From Tsukamurella sputi (GTDB lineage Bacteria > Actinomycetota > Actinomycetes > Mycobacteriales > Mycobacteriaceae), in contig NZ_VIGV01000001.1 of NCBI RefSeq assembly GCF_007858445.1, positions 496,001 to 560,000 on the forward strand: a DNA stretch of 64,000 bases, read 5' to 3'. The translations under genes were made by a program, and so were the position numbers. This document shows, one piece after another, positions 29,225 to 38,172 of the stretch. The notes beneath the pieces were generated by a model, which was given only the letters and a program-made list of their open reading frames with translations, did no database searches and was not told the origin of the DNA. How positions within the stretch are numbered: position 1 is the first letter of the stretch; each line of letters opens with the position of its first letter.

Positions 29225-30553
29225 TCAACGACCGGGTTCGAGCCGCCCGCCCCGCACCACGTGGAAGTCGTACGCGGACTCGGCGTGCAGCCCGTCGTCG
29301 AGGCCATCGGCTTCGTGCTGCGGATCGGCCCGCAGCCCGATCGTCGCCTTGAGCGCCAGGCCGATGAGCAGCGTGACCACCATCGCGTAACCGAGCACCA
29401 CGACCACGGCGACGGCCTGCCGCCACAGCTGGTCGAGGCCGCCGCCGTACAGCAGGCCGTCGCGCCCGGCCGGGGCCGCAGCACTGCCGACCAGGCCGAT
29501 CATGAGGGTGCCGACGACGCCGCTGACCAGGTGCACGCCCACCACATCGAGGGAGTCGTCGTAGCGCCAGCGGTACTTGAGCTCGATCGCGTACGAGCTG
29601 ATCGCGCCCGCCGCGGCTCCCACGGCGAGCGCTCCGATCGGCGTCACCGCCGAGCAGGAGGGGGTGATCGCGACCAGTCCCGCGACGACGCCGGACGCCG
29701 CACCGAACGAGGTCGGCTTGCCGTGCCGGACCTTCTCGACCACGAGCCATGCGACCATCGAGATCGCGCCCGCCCCGAGCGTGTTCGCCGTGATCAGGGC
29801 TGCCGAGCCGTTCGCGGCCAGCGTCGAGCCGGCGTTGAAACCGAACCAGCCGAACCACAGCAGTCCCGCCCCGAGCATCACGAAGGGCAAGTTGTGCGGG
29901 CGCATCGGATCCCGCGGCCAGCCCGCGCGGCGCCCGAGGAGCAGTGCCATGACCAGCGCGGACGCCCCCGAGTTGATCTCCACCGCCGTGCCGCCGGCGA
30001 AGTCGATCGCCCGCAGGTGCTCGGTGATCCAGCCGCCGTGCGCCGCCGTCAGCCCCGGCGTCGAGAACACCCAGTGCGCGACCGGGAAGTACACCAGCGT
30101 GGCCCACAACGCCGCGAAGGCCAGCCAGGAGACGAACCGCATCCGGTCCGCGACCGCACCCGCGATCAGGGCGACGGTGACCATGGCGAAGCCCGCCTGG
30201 AACGCCACGAAGAGCAGCGCGGGCACGTGGCCGACCAGCGGCGTCGCGCCCGAGTCCGAGCCGTCCGCGCCGAACGCCCCGAGGAGCCCGCGCAGGCCCG
30301 CGAAGGTCGTGGGATCCCCGACGACTCCCCCACGATCGGGCCCGAAGGTCATCGAGTAGCCGAAGGCCACCCACAACAGCCACACCACGGGGATCGCGGT
30401 GAGGCACATCATCATCATGTTGAGCACGCTCTTGCTGCGCACCATGCCGCCGTAGAACAGGGCCAGGCCCGGGGTCATCAGCAGGACGAGAGCGAATGCG
30501 GCGAGCAGCCAGGCGGTGTCTGCACCATCGACTGGACCGGTGGTCGGGAACAT
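29225..30553 (-). CDS. amt: Ammonium transporter
   Basis: A 442-residue Amt channel with eleven membrane helices. Family marks are present: ALVLLMTPGLALFYGGMVR in helix I, DFAGGTAVEINSGASALV (first pore region), GAGLLWFGWFGFNAGS and the second pore His in DVVGVHLVSGVVGTL. The short C-terminal tail (about 30 residues) is that part of Amt proteins which GlnK normally contacts, but no glnK or glnD gene follows, unlike the usual amt-glnK-glnD operon. The ATG at 30553 gives the proper signal-free start MFPTTGPVDGADTAW. Confidence 0.95.
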   Translation of the reverse strand: MFPTTGPVDGADTAWLLAAFALVLLMTPGLALFYGGMVRSKSVLNMMMMCLTAIPVVWLLWVAFGYSMTFGPDRGGVVGDPTTFAGLRGLLGAFGADGSDSGATPLVGHVPALLFVAFQAGFAMVTVALIAGAVADRMRFVSWLAFAALWATLVYFPVAHWVFSTPGLTAAHGGWITEHLRAIDFAGGTAVEINSGASALVMALLLGRRAGWPRDPMRPHNLPFVMLGAGLLWFGWFGFNAGSTLAANGSAALITANTLGAGAISMVAWLVVEKVRHGKPTSFGAASGVVAGLVAITPSCSAVTPIGALAVGAAAGAISSYAIELKYRWRYDDSLDVVGVHLVSGVVGTLMIGLVGSAAAPAGRDGLLYGGGLDQLWRQAVAVVVVLGYAMVVTLLIGLALKATIGLRADPQHEADGLDDGLHAESAYDFHVVRGGRLEPGR

Positions 30554-30569
30554 CGCCGAAGTGTATCGA

Positions 30570-31568
30570 CTAGACGGCGGACGCCTCCGCCAAGACCGCA
30601 CGAATCCCCTTGCAGGCGTCCAGAACCGGGCGAATACCGGGCGAATCGGCCATACCGCACACCGGAGTGACGACCGCCTGGGCGAGCGCGCGCCGCGGGA
30701 GTCCGATCTCGTCGTACATCCGGATCGCCGGCGCCGCGAGATCGGCCGGCGACCTGCGCCCGGGCACCGTCGGGGCCAGTCCGAGGCCGACCACGGGTCG
30801 TGATTCGACGAACTCTCCGAGGCCCTCGTAGTCGGGAACCGCCAAGCGGGTGGCGTCGACCAGCGCACCGTCGACGGGGACGCGGCGCACCACATCCCAC
30901 TCGATCCGTCCACACAGGTGCAGCAGGACGGGTGCATCGACGGCGTCGATCACGGACGCGAGCAGCTCAGCGGCCTCGGGCGCCGGGACGGCGCGGATCG
31001 GGTCCAGCTTGGTCAGCGCGGGCACGGTCCCGTGCACGACGGACCACATCGACGGCTCGTCGAGCTGCAGCACCACGTCGGCGCCGAGTCGCCGGCGCAG
31101 GTCGGCGACGTGCCGCACCAGTCCCTCCGCGAGGGAAGCGGCGATGTCGCGCATCGCCCCGCGATCGCGGGCCGCACGGTGACCGTTCGGCAACTCCACC
31201 GCGGCCGCGAGCGTCAGCGGCCCGGCGACCTGTGTCTTCACCAGGCCTCCGCCGCGGCGCCGGGCGACCTCGTAGGCCTCCTCGAAGGCGTCGAGATCGC
31301 GCTCGAGATGGTCGCCGACGAGCCGTGCGACCCGCCCGCCCGGCACGCCGATGCGGTAACCGGTGGACGAGACGTCCACGCCGATGTCCACGAGGAGCCC
31401 GGCGGCGCGGCCGATCATGTCGGCGCCCAGGCCGCGGTTCGGCAGTTCGGGCAGGAAGGGCACCTCGAGCTCGCCGACGACGGTGGCCGCCGCTTCGCGC
31501 GGGTCGGTGCCGGGCACCGAGCCGATCCCCGTCACCCCGCCGATCAGCGGCGCGAGCGTCTCAGGCAT
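30570..31568 (-). CDS. MetE C-terminal-like protein (Rv3015c-like)
   Basis: A 332-residue single-barrel relative of cobalamin-independent methionine synthase. It keeps the zinc ligand segments: HLCGR (His, Cys) and TPVCGM (Cys), and the [11 protein letters not shown] opening. It is less than half the length of MetE and lacks the duplicated N-terminal barrel, so it is not expected to be a full methionine synthase. Rv3015c in M. tuberculosis holds the same place. Its start overlaps the mnmA stop by 8 bp, placing it... downstream in the iscS-mnmA operon; a role in methyl or thiol chemistry is an inference. Confidence 0.83.
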   Translation of the reverse strand: MPETLAPLIGGVTGIGSVPGTDPREAAATVVGELEVPFLPELPNRGLGADMIGRAAGLLVDIGVDVSSTGYRIGVPGGRVARLVGDHLERDLDAFEEAYEVARRRGGGLVKTQVAGPLTLAAAVELPNGHRAARDRGAMRDIAASLAEGLVRHVADLRRRLGADVVLQLDEPSMWSVVHGTVPALTKLDPIRAVPAPEAAELLASVIDAVDAPVLLHLCGRIEWDVVRRVPVDGALVDATRLAVPDYEGLGEFVESRPVVGLGLAPTVPGRRSPADLAAPAIRMYDEIGLPRRALAQAVVTPVCGMADSPGIRPVLDACKGIRAVLAEASAV

Positions 31569-32691
31569 CGACACCGGGCTCGCTCGCTGCGGTCCCCGAG
31601 CCCACCACTGCCGACGCGGTCGAGCGGATCGTGCCCGAGCCGAGCACCAGGTCGCCCAGCTCGGCGTCCGGCGCATACAGCACCGCCGCTTGGCCGGGCG
31701 CGACGCCGCGGAGCGGCTCGTGCAGGTCCAGGACCAGCAGATCGCCGACGGCGCGCGCCGTCACCGGGGCGAGGCCGCCGTGGGCGCGCACCTGGACCAT
31801 CGCGTCGACGGGCCCGTCCGGCGCGGCACCGGAGGTCCAGACCGCACCGTCGGCCACGATCCGCGTGACGTCGAGCTGGTCACCGCTGCCGACCCGGACC
31901 TCGCCGGTCTCCGCGTCGATGGAGGTCACATATCGCGGGGCACCGTCGGGCCCCGGGCCCGGCAGGCCCAGGCCCTTGCGCTGACCGATGGTGAACTCGT
32001 GCACGCCGGCGTGCTCGCCGAGTCGCTCGCCGGTGGCGGCGTCGACGACGGCGCCGGGCCGTACGCCAATGCGGGCGCCAAGGAAGGCCTGGGTATCGCC
32101 CGACGGGATGAAGCAGATGTCGTGACTGTCCGGCTTATCGGCGACGGCGAGGCCGCGGCGCGCGGCCTCATCGCGGATCTGCGGCTTCGGGGTGTCGCCC
32201 ACCGGGAACAGGGCGCGGCCCAGCTGCTCGGCCGTGAGCACCGCGAGCACGTAGGACTGATCCTTGTCGACGTCGACGGCGCGGCGCAGCTCACCGTCGG
32301 ACAGGCGCGCGTAGTGGCCCGTCGCGACGGCGTCGAAGCCCAGGGCGTAGGCCCGCTCGGCGAGCGCGGAGAACTTGATCTTCTCGTTGCAGCGCAGGCA
32401 CGGGTTCGGGGTCTCCCCCGCCGCGTAGGCCGCGACGAAATCGTCGATCACGTCCTCGCGGAAGCGCTCCGCGAAGTCCCACACGTAGAACGGGATGCCG
32501 AGGACGTCCGCGGCGCGACGGGCATCCCCCGCGTCCTCCTTGGAGCAGCAGCCGCGTGAGCCCGTGCGCAGGGTGCCCGGCGCCTCGGACAGCGCGAGGT
32601 GCACGCCCACGACGTCGTGCCCGGCCTCGACAGCCCGCGCAGCCGCGACGGCGGAATCGACGCCGCCGCTCATCGCGGCCAGGACGCGCAT
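31561..32691 (-). CDS. mnmA: tRNA-specific 2-thiouridylase
   Basis: A 376-residue MnmA that thiolates U34 of tRNAs for Lys, Glu and Gln. PP-loop [12 protein letters not shown] (residues 6-17), the catalytic Cys pair in NPCLRCN (Cys98) and DICFIPSG, and the C-terminal beta barrel are present. The start overlaps the iscS stop by one base (TGATG), so sulfur donor and acceptor are made together. Corresponds to Rv3024c. Confidence 0.95.
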   Translation of the reverse strand: MRVLAAMSGGVDSAVAAARAVEAGHDVVGVHLALSEAPGTLRTGSRGCCSKEDAGDARRAADVLGIPFYVWDFAERFREDVIDDFVAAYAAGETPNPCLRCNEKIKFSALAERAYALGFDAVATGHYARLSDGELRRAVDVDKDQSYVLAVLTAEQLGRALFPVGDTPKPQIRDEAARRGLAVADKPDSHDICFIPSGDTQAFLGARIGVRPGAVVDAATGERLGEHAGVHEFTIGQRKGLGLPGPGPDGAPRYVTSIDAETGEVRVGSGDQLDVTRIVADGAVWTSGAAPDGPVDAMVQVRAHGGLAPVTARAVGDLLVLDLHEPLRGVAPGQAAVLYAPDAELGDLVLGSGTIRSTASAVVGSGTAASEPGVDA

Positions 32692-33896
32692 CAGCGGACC
32701 CCGCTGGAGGCGAGGCCCGCGGCGCGGGCGCGATCGACGACCTGGCCCAGCGCGTCGAGCACCGCGTCGATATCGGACTCTGTGGTCTCGGGCCCGAAGG
32801 AGAAGCGCAGCGAGCCGCGGGCCGTCGCCGGATCGGCGCCCATGGCCTCGAGGACGTGGCTCACCCGGGCGACTCCGGCGCTGCACGCCGAGCCGGTGGC
32901 GCATTCGATGCCGCGGGCGTCGAGCAGCATGAGCAGCGAGTCGCCCTCACAGCCCGCGAAGGAGACGTGCGCGATGCCCGGGAGCGCGGGGATCCCGTGC
33001 GCCGCGCCGCCGTTGGCGATCGCACCCTCCAGGCCGCGCACGCCCGCGAGCAGCCGGTCGCGCAGCGCGGCACGGCGCGGCGACTCCTCGTCCATGCGCG
33101 CGACCGCAACGGACAGCGCGGCGGCCATCCCGGCCGCACCGGCCACGTTGGGGGTCCCCGAACGCAGGTCTCGCTCGTGGCCACCGCCGTGCGAGAGCGG
33201 CACACAGGCGACGGTCCGGCCGATGAGCATGGTGCCCACGCCCTGCGGCCCGCCGAACTTGTGCGCGGCGTTGGTGAGCACGGCGAGGCCGCTGGCGTCG
33301 AAGTCGATGGGCACGTGCCCGGCGGCCTGGGTGGCATCGGAGTGCATCGGAACACCGTCCCGGGCGCACTCCGCGGCCAGTTCGGCGATCGGCTGCAGCG
33401 TGCCCACCTCGTTGTTCGCCCACATCACGCTGACCAGCGCGACGGTCCCGGAGGCCTCGTCGAGGGCCGCACGCAGGTCTGCGGGGTCGACCAGACCGCG
33501 ATGGTCGACGGGGAGCAAGACGACGCGCGCACCCTCGTGCTCGCCGAGCCACTCGACGGCGTCGAGGACGGCGTGGTGCTCGATCGACGAGACGATCACC
33601 GTGACGGCGGCCGGGTTCTCTGCGCGCCGGGCCCAGTACAGGCCCTTCACGGCGAGGTTGACGGCTTCGGTCCCGCCGCCGGTGAAGACGACCTCGGAGG
33701 GACGGGCGCCCAGTTCCCGGGCGATCGACTCGCGGGACTCCTCGAGGATCCGGCGCGCCCTGCGGCCGGATCCGTGCTGCGAGGAGGCATTGCCCGGGCG
33801 CGCGGCGGCCTGGGCCATCGCCGCCAGCGCCTCGGGCACCATGGGGGTGTCCGCGGCGTGGTCGAGGTAGACGGGGTTCTCGCGGTCGGGAGTCAT
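32691..33896 (-). CDS. iscS: Cysteine desulfurase
   Basis: A 401-residue PLP enzyme that removes sulfur from cysteine. PLP Lys213 in [11 protein letters not shown]; catalytic Cys in the mobile loop [11 protein letters not shown] (Cys332/338). Opening [11 protein letters not shown] is typical. It lies directly upstream of mnmA and so serves tRNA thiolation and probably Fe-S assembly. Corresponds to Rv3025c. ATG at 33896. Confidence 0.95.
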   Translation of the reverse strand: MTPDRENPVYLDHAADTPMVPEALAAMAQAAARPGNASSQHGSGRRARRILEESRESIARELGARPSEVVFTGGGTEAVNLAVKGLYWARRAENPAAVTVIVSSIEHHAVLDAVEWLGEHEGARVVLLPVDHRGLVDPADLRAALDEASGTVALVSVMWANNEVGTLQPIAELAAECARDGVPMHSDATQAAGHVPIDFDASGLAVLTNAAHKFGGPQGVGTMLIGRTVACVPLSHGGGHERDLRSGTPNVAGAAGMAAALSVAVARMDEESPRRAALRDRLLAGVRGLEGAIANGGAAHGIPALPGIAHVSFAGCEGDSLLMLLDARGIECATGSACSAGVARVSHVLEAMGADPATARGSLRFSFGPETTESDIDAVLDALGQVVDRARAAGLASSGVR

Positions 33897-33950
33897 CGCA
33901 GCCCCAGAATACGCGCACCGCTATCGGCGGACGTACTCCTGACCGAGTGC

Positions 33951-34823
33951 TCAGGCAGCGAGCGGCAGCCACACGACCGGCGCGAGGAACTCCGCGTCCG
34001 CGAACACCGAGGCCTCGGCCCGCGCGGCGAGCGCGCCGCGGCCGGCCGCCGCCCACGCTCCCGCCGGGATCACCTCGATCGCGTGCACGCGCACCGCGAC
34101 ACCGCGAGCACCGATCACGCGCGACAGGGTGGCGATCTCGGTGTCGGGCCCGACGTACGCGGCGACCGCGCTCTGCCGCGCGCCCCGCGCGGGGCCGGGC
34201 AGTCGCATCGAGTACCGCAGGGAGACGGGCACGACGTCGGCCCCTGCGTCGATCGCGGCCTGGAAGAAGGCCGGGCGGAAGTCACCGCGGTGGAACCCGC
34301 AGTAGGTGGTGCCCTCCGGGAAGAGCGCGACCGTCCGTCCTCGTCGGAGCAGCTCCGAGACCTGCTCGACGGTCCGCGGCAGCTCGCTGAGCCGCTCGCG
34401 GCGCAGGGGGATCGCACCGAAGGCCCGCATGATCACCGCGACCGGGCGGACGTCGAAGATGTCCGCCTTGGCCACGAAGGCGGCCGGCGCGATCGAGGCG
34501 ATGGCGACGATGTCGAGCAGCGACTGGTGGTTCGCCACCACCAGCGAGCGCAGCGGCACATTGCCCACGGGTTCCACCCGCATGCCCAGCGACCACAGGA
34601 AGCCACGGGCTCCGCCGCGGATCACGACGCGCCGCGCGGTGGCGCCGCAGGGGTACGCGATCGCGAGGGCGAGGAGCCCCAGGACCAGGACGGTCAGGAG
34701 CGCGATCCAGCGCACGGCGCGCAGCCAGGCCGCGGTCTCCTGCGGCTCGTCGGCGGAGCAGGCACCGTCGCACGGCGAGACCTGCTGCCAGGGATGCCGG
34801 GGCAGTTCCGCGACGGGGATCAT
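33951..34823 (-). CDS. PlsC-type 1-acyl-glycerol-3-phosphate acyltransferase-like protein
   Basis: A 290-residue membrane-associated acyltransferase. Motif NHQSLLD (the NHxxxxD catalytic box) and FPEGTTYCGFHRGDF (the PEG box) define the family. A hydrophobic segment near residues 37-55 anchors it. It starts 3 nt after the stop of the PF13444-like gene, so the pair is cotranscribed. The pair resembles OlsB (N-acyltransferase) plus OlsA (O-acyltransferase) of ornithine-lipid synthesis. Corresponds to Rv3026c. Confidence 0.87.
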   Translation of the reverse strand: MIPVAELPRHPWQQVSPCDGACSADEPQETAAWLRAVRWIALLTVLVLGLLALAIAYPCGATARRVVIRGGARGFLWSLGMRVEPVGNVPLRSLVVANHQSLLDIVAIASIAPAAFVAKADIFDVRPVAVIMRAFGAIPLRRERLSELPRTVEQVSELLRRGRTVALFPEGTTYCGFHRGDFRPAFFQAAIDAGADVVPVSLRYSMRLPGPARGARQSAVAAYVGPDTEIATLSRVIGARGVAVRVHAIEVIPAGAWAAAGRGALAARAEASVFADAEFLAPVVWLPLAA

Positions 34824-34826
34824 GGC

Positions 34827-35618
34827 TTAGAGGCTCCCCGCCGCCTGCTGCAGACGTTCGAGATAGCGCACGTTGAACCGCGTGCGGTCGATGATCATCG
34901 GGAAGTCGGCCACGTCGAAGACCGGGTCGAAGCTCGGCGCACCGAGGATCTCGGCGTTCATCCGCAGGTAGCCGGTGACGAGCGGCGGAAAGGTCCGGCG
35001 GGAGGCCGGCTCGGCGGTGATCTCCTCGACCTCGTTGTGCGGCGTCACGACCCACTGCGAGCGGTGCTTGGCATCGACCAGCTCGCGGACCGCGCGGACC
35101 GTCGCGCCGCGGCCGTAGCCCTCGTACTGCATCGGGACGCTGACGGCGCCCATCGCGTACCGGATGCCGCGCAGATCGCTGTAGGCGAGCAGGCCCGCCC
35201 ACATCAGGCACAGCACGCCACCGGTCCGATGATCGGCGCGAACGCAGGCCCGGCCCATCTCGAGCGTCTCGGGGCGAATGTGGTCGAGAGCGCCGAGGTC
35301 GAACTCGGTGGCGAGATACAGTCCGCCGGCGGCGATCGCGCCGGGCGGCGGCAGGATCCGGTAGCAACCCACGATCGCATCGCTCGGCTTGTGCCGGATG
35401 ACGAGGTGGTCGCAGAACTGGTCGAAGTGGTCGGCGTCGCGGCCGTCGACGACCCCGGCCATCGAGGCCTCGAACCCCGGCTCGGTGCCGAAGACCTCGT
35501 AGCGCAACCGCTGCACCGTGTCGATGTCGTCCGCTCGGGTGGTGAGTACGACCTCGTACTCGGCACCGTCGATCAGCGTCTCTGAGGCCGGGCTCCGGCC
35601 GATGACCAGTGTTGCCAT
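34827..35618 (-). CDS. GNAT/hemolysin-type N-acyltransferase (OlsB-like, PF13444)
   Basis: A 263-residue acyltransferase: YEVVLTTRADDIDTVQRLRYEVFGTEPGF, FDQFCDHLVI, VGCYRILPP and ETLEMGRACVRADHRTGG, the signature of the ornithine-acyl-ACP N-acyltransferase/hemolysin family. It likely moves a fatty acyl chain to an amino group. The ATG at 35618 is preferred because CACTGT lies 6 nt before it and the residues upstream are atypical. Followed by the PlsC-type gene; together they may make an aminolipid. Corresponds to Rv3027c. Confidence 0.85.
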   Translation of the reverse strand: MATLVIGRSPASETLIDGAEYEVVLTTRADDIDTVQRLRYEVFGTEPGFEASMAGVVDGRDADHFDQFCDHLVIRHKPSDAIVGCYRILPPPGAIAAGGLYLATEFDLGALDHIRPETLEMGRACVRADHRTGGVLCLMWAGLLAYSDLRGIRYAMGAVSVPMQYEGYGRGATVRAVRELVDAKHRSQWVVTPHNEVEEITAEPASRRTFPPLVTGYLRMNAEILGAPSFDPVFDVADFPMIIDRTRFNVRYLERLQQAAGSL

Positions 35619-35720
35619 GCGCTCACAGTGGGCGCGCCAGACGACCGGACGGTGAACCGCGACCGCGCGGGTCGGTGAACCCTTCCCCAACGACGGTGAA
35701 TAGCGGGCGAAGCGACGGTG

Positions 35721-36539
35721 TTACAGCGCGGGGCGGGGGATGTTCGGCGGCATCGACGCGACGTACTCGGCGGCCTCGGCGAACTGCAACGAGTCGATCG
35801 CGCCCCCGAGGGGCAGCTCGGGCTCGACCGGCTCGATCACCCGCTCGGCGGCCAGCAGATCGGCGACGGTGCCGTGCTCGGCCACCGCCCGCAGCTGGGA
35901 CCAGGTGGGCGGGAGGAGGAAGCACCGTCCGGCGGACCAGTCCGCGAGCGCCTGCGCCGCGGTGCGCCAGCCCGCCTCCTCGACCTCGCTCGTCCGGTCG
36001 TCCGCCTGCTGACCGTCGGGCAGGGCCGCGAGGAAGAAACGGGTGTCGTACCGGCGCTTCTCGTTCTTCGGGGTGATCCAGTGCGCGAGCGGGCGCAGTA
36101 GGTCCGCGCGGAGGACGAGGTTCTCCGCGCGGAGGAACTGGGCGAGTGAGAGTTCCTTGGCCTCGAGCCGCCGCCGGGCCGGCGCGAGGGCGTCGACGTC
36201 GGGAGCGCCGCCGTCGGCGCCGGAGACGAGCAGAACGCCGCACTCCTCGAAGGTCTCGCGCACCGCCGCGCACACCAGCTGGCGGGCGTCGCGCTCGGTG
36301 GCGCCGAACCGGTCCGCCCACCAGGGTGCCTCCGGGCCGCGCCACGCGAGGTCCGCCCCGCCGTCGCGGGGGTCCACGCCGCCCCCAGGGAAGACGGTCA
36401 TGCCTCCGGCGAAGGCCATCTGCTGCACGCGGCGCTGCAGGAAGACCTCGATGCCGTCCGCGCCGTCGCGCACCAGCACGACGGTGGCCGCGTCCTTGGG
36501 CACCGGGGGCGCCACGGGAGATTCGGTGTTCGAAGACAT
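35721..36539 (-). CDS. NUDIX hydrolase (NUDT19-like)
   Basis: A 272-residue NUDIX protein. FPGGGVDPRDGG followed, after a long insert, by AAVRETFEECGVLL gives the split box G...RExxEExG that is typical of NUDT7/19-like CoA or nucleotide diphosphatases. The long insert and the C-terminal extension ending MPPNIPRPAL match that subgroup. TACGGT lies 6 nt before the ATG (leaderless), which sets the start at 36539. Confidence 0.87.
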   Translation of the reverse strand: MSSNTESPVAPPVPKDAATVVLVRDGADGIEVFLQRRVQQMAFAGGMTVFPGGGVDPRDGGADLAWRGPEAPWWADRFGATERDARQLVCAAVRETFEECGVLLVSGADGGAPDVDALAPARRRLEAKELSLAQFLRAENLVLRADLLRPLAHWITPKNEKRRYDTRFFLAALPDGQQADDRTSEVEEAGWRTAAQALADWSAGRCFLLPPTWSQLRAVAEHGTVADLLAAERVIEPVEPELPLGGAIDSLQFAEAAEYVASMPPNIPRPAL

Positions 36540-36604
36540 TCGCTCACCGTATCGGACCCGCCGTCGCCGATGTCCGGTTCGGCCGCGTCCGCGACACCGC
36601 GGAT

Positions 36605-36970
36605 TCAGGCCAGACCGAGCGCGCGCCCCACGAGGGCCGCTCCGTCCTCGACGTCGCGCACCAGATCCGTGAGAGCCGCCCGTGTGGCCTCGTCCAACGG
36701 GGCCGCCGCCGCGGCGCTCGTCAGCGACCGGACGGCGTACCGCAGAGGGCGTTCGAATCCACCGCCGTCGCGGTCCGACGAGCGCGGAGCAGGCGCGGCG
36801 GGTGCCCCCGGGTCGATCTCGGCGGCAAGGGCCTGCGCCCGCGCCGTCAGCGATCCCGCGAGTTGACCGACGGTGCACTCCCCCGCCGGCGCTGCGAGGT
36901 CGGCCTCCGCGGCTTCGGACAGGAACGCGGCGAACTCCTCCGTCGCGCGATGCAGATCCGCTGTGTCCAT
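36605..36970 (-). CDS. DinB-like/maleylpyruvate isomerase-type N-terminal-domain protein
   Basis: A 121-residue helical protein: DTADLHRATEEFAAFLSEAAEADL and CTVGQLAGSLTARAQALAAEI look like the mycothiol-dependent maleylpyruvate isomerase N-terminal fold, but the metal His triad is not evident. GGGAGG stands 5 nt before the ATG at 36970. It is divergent from MarR with two operators between, so it is a likely target of that regulator. Function uncertain. Confidence 0.65.
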   Translation of the reverse strand: MDTADLHRATEEFAAFLSEAAEADLAAPAGECTVGQLAGSLTARAQALAAEIDPGAPAAPAPRSSDRDGGGFERPLRYAVRSLTSAAAAAPLDEATRAALTDLVRDVEDGAALVGRALGLA

Positions 36971-37005
36971 GACGCCTCCCAGTAGGTTCGGTGATGACGG
37001 TGCAA

Positions 37006-37050
37006 GCTCTACCGTGCACCACGGTAGAGCATTTTCGTGCACCGCGGTAT
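37006..37050. promoter_or_regulatory. Two MarR-type operators in the divergent promoter
   Basis: GCTCTACCGTG-CAC-CACGGTAGAGC (37006-37030) is a perfect 25-bp palindrome. A second copy, TTCGTGCACCGCGGTAT (37034-37050), matches the core in 13 of 16 positions and starts 23 bp after the first. The second overlaps the TACGAT -10 element (37050-37055) of the marR gene. Confidence 0.75.
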
Positions 37051-37066
37051 ACGATATGGAGCCGTC

Positions 37067-37495
37067 ATGTCACCGGAGGAGCGCGCGAACGCCCCCGACC
37101 TGGCCGAATCGGTGGGCATCCTGGGGCGCCGCCTCCTCACCATCGAGGAGCCGATCCTGCGCGAGGCCGGGGTGTCGATGTGGGAGTACGCGATCCTGAC
37201 CACCCTGCTGCGCGGCGGCGCGACGTCACAGGTCGAACTGTCGCGGCGCACGGGCCGGGACACGACGCGGCTCGGCAAGCACCTCGCGGAGCTGGAGGCG
37301 CGCGGCCTGGTCGCCCGGGAACAGGACGACGACGCGCGCCGGCGGATCGTCTCCGCCACCGACGACGGCGCCGGGGTCGTTCTGAGCACGAAGGAAGCGA
37401 TCCGGGTCGCGGAGGACGCACTCCTCGCGTCCCGGCTCTCCGACGACGAGTCGGCGACGCTGCGCCGTCTCCTCGCCCGGCTGTTGCCCGAGTAG
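37067..37495 (+). CDS. MarR-family regulator
   Basis: A 142-residue winged-helix repressor. The recognition region QVELSRRTGRDTTRLGKHLAELEARGLVAREQDDDARRRIVSATDDG is canonical, including the wing with DDDARRR. The ATG at 37067 has GGAG 5-8 nt upstream. Two operator copies in the divergent region overlap its own -10 element, so it should repress itself and the adjacent 121-residue protein. Ligand unknown. Confidence 0.9.
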   Translation: MSPEERANAPDLAESVGILGRRLLTIEEPILREAGVSMWEYAILTTLLRGGATSQVELSRRTGRDTTRLGKHLAELEARGLVAREQDDDARRRIVSATDDGAGVVLSTKEAIRVAEDALLASRLSDDESATLRRLLARLLPE

Positions 37496-37518
37496 ACGCC
37501 GATCGCGCCGCCTCGCCG

Positions 37519-38106
37519 CTACGTCGGCGGCGGTGCGAACGTGCGCAGGCGCCGAATGAGCCCGGTCAGCCGCTCGACGGTGGCGTTGTCCGGGTCCGTC
37601 AGGCGCAGACACAGCAGCTCGCGCGCGGTCGCGTGCACCACACGCGCCAGATACTCGGGATCCTCGACCCCCGGGAAGGTCGCGCGCAGGCTGAGCTCCA
37701 TGAACGCCACCACGGCGTCCCGGGATTCGGCGAGGCGCTCGTGCAACGCGGGCGGCGCGCCCTCCGGGGGCAAGAGGAAGAGCCTCCAGCCCTCCGGATT
37801 CTCGTCGAGGGCGCGCACCGCGCCTTCGAAGGCCGAGACGAAGGGATCGTTGCCGGAATCGGGTGCCACCTCGGCGACCGCGCGCAGGTACTGCTCGCCG
37901 ATGCGGTCCGCCTCGCGGTCGATCAGAGCAACGAACAGCCCCGCGAGATCGCCGAACTGTTGATAGAGCACCGTGCGCGTGACGCCGGAGGCCTCGGCGA
38001 TGCGCTTGGGAGTCGCCGCGTGAAAACCCTCGGCTGCCACGATGGCGTGCGCGACGTCGAGGATCTGTTCGCGCCGCTCGGTGGCGCTCATACGCGTTCG
38101 GGTCAT
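37519..38106 (-). CDS. TetR-family regulator
   Basis: A 195-residue repressor with the N-terminal helix-turn-helix RREQILDVAHAIVAAEGFHAATPKRIAEASGVTRTVLYQQFGD. C-terminal ligand domain is all helical. It faces away from the MpaB-type gene, with the palindrome GACAGGGT-N7-ACCCTGTC between, so that gene is its probable target. The ATG at 38106 has AAGGG upstream. Confidence 0.9.
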   Translation of the reverse strand: MTRTRMSATERREQILDVAHAIVAAEGFHAATPKRIAEASGVTRTVLYQQFGDLAGLFVALIDREADRIGEQYLRAVAEVAPDSGNDPFVSAFEGAVRALDENPEGWRLFLLPPEGAPPALHERLAESRDAVVAFMELSLRATFPGVEDPEYLARVVHATARELLCLRLTDPDNATVERLTGLIRRLRTFAPPPT

Positions 38107-38113
38107 TGCCCTT

Positions 38114-38136
38114 GACAGGGTAACTTACACCCTGTC
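38114..38136. promoter_or_regulatory. TetR operator between tetR and the MpaB-type gene
   Basis: GACAGGGT (38114-38121), 7-bp spacer and ACCCTGTC (38129-38136) form a 23-bp palindrome. Its left arm overlaps TTGACA (38112-38117), which can serve as -35 for the plus-strand gene, and TAAGTT inside it can be the -10 of tetR on the other strand. Repeated ACTTACA copies lie at 38123 and 38144. Confidence 0.7.
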
Positions 38137-38172
38137 ATCGTCGTACTTACAGACTGAAAGTCAGGAGCGGTG

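Noticed and set aside
32556-35585. 1009-codon open frame opposite mnmA, iscS and two acyltransferases
   Set aside because: It spans four well-identified genes on the other strand and shows only low-complexity Gly/Arg/Asp sequence, so it is a GC-driven shadow.
35640-35715. Repeated CGGTGAA words between the PF13444-like gene and the NUDIX gene
   Set aside because: The copies have irregular spacing and no dyad, so they were not called a regulatory element.
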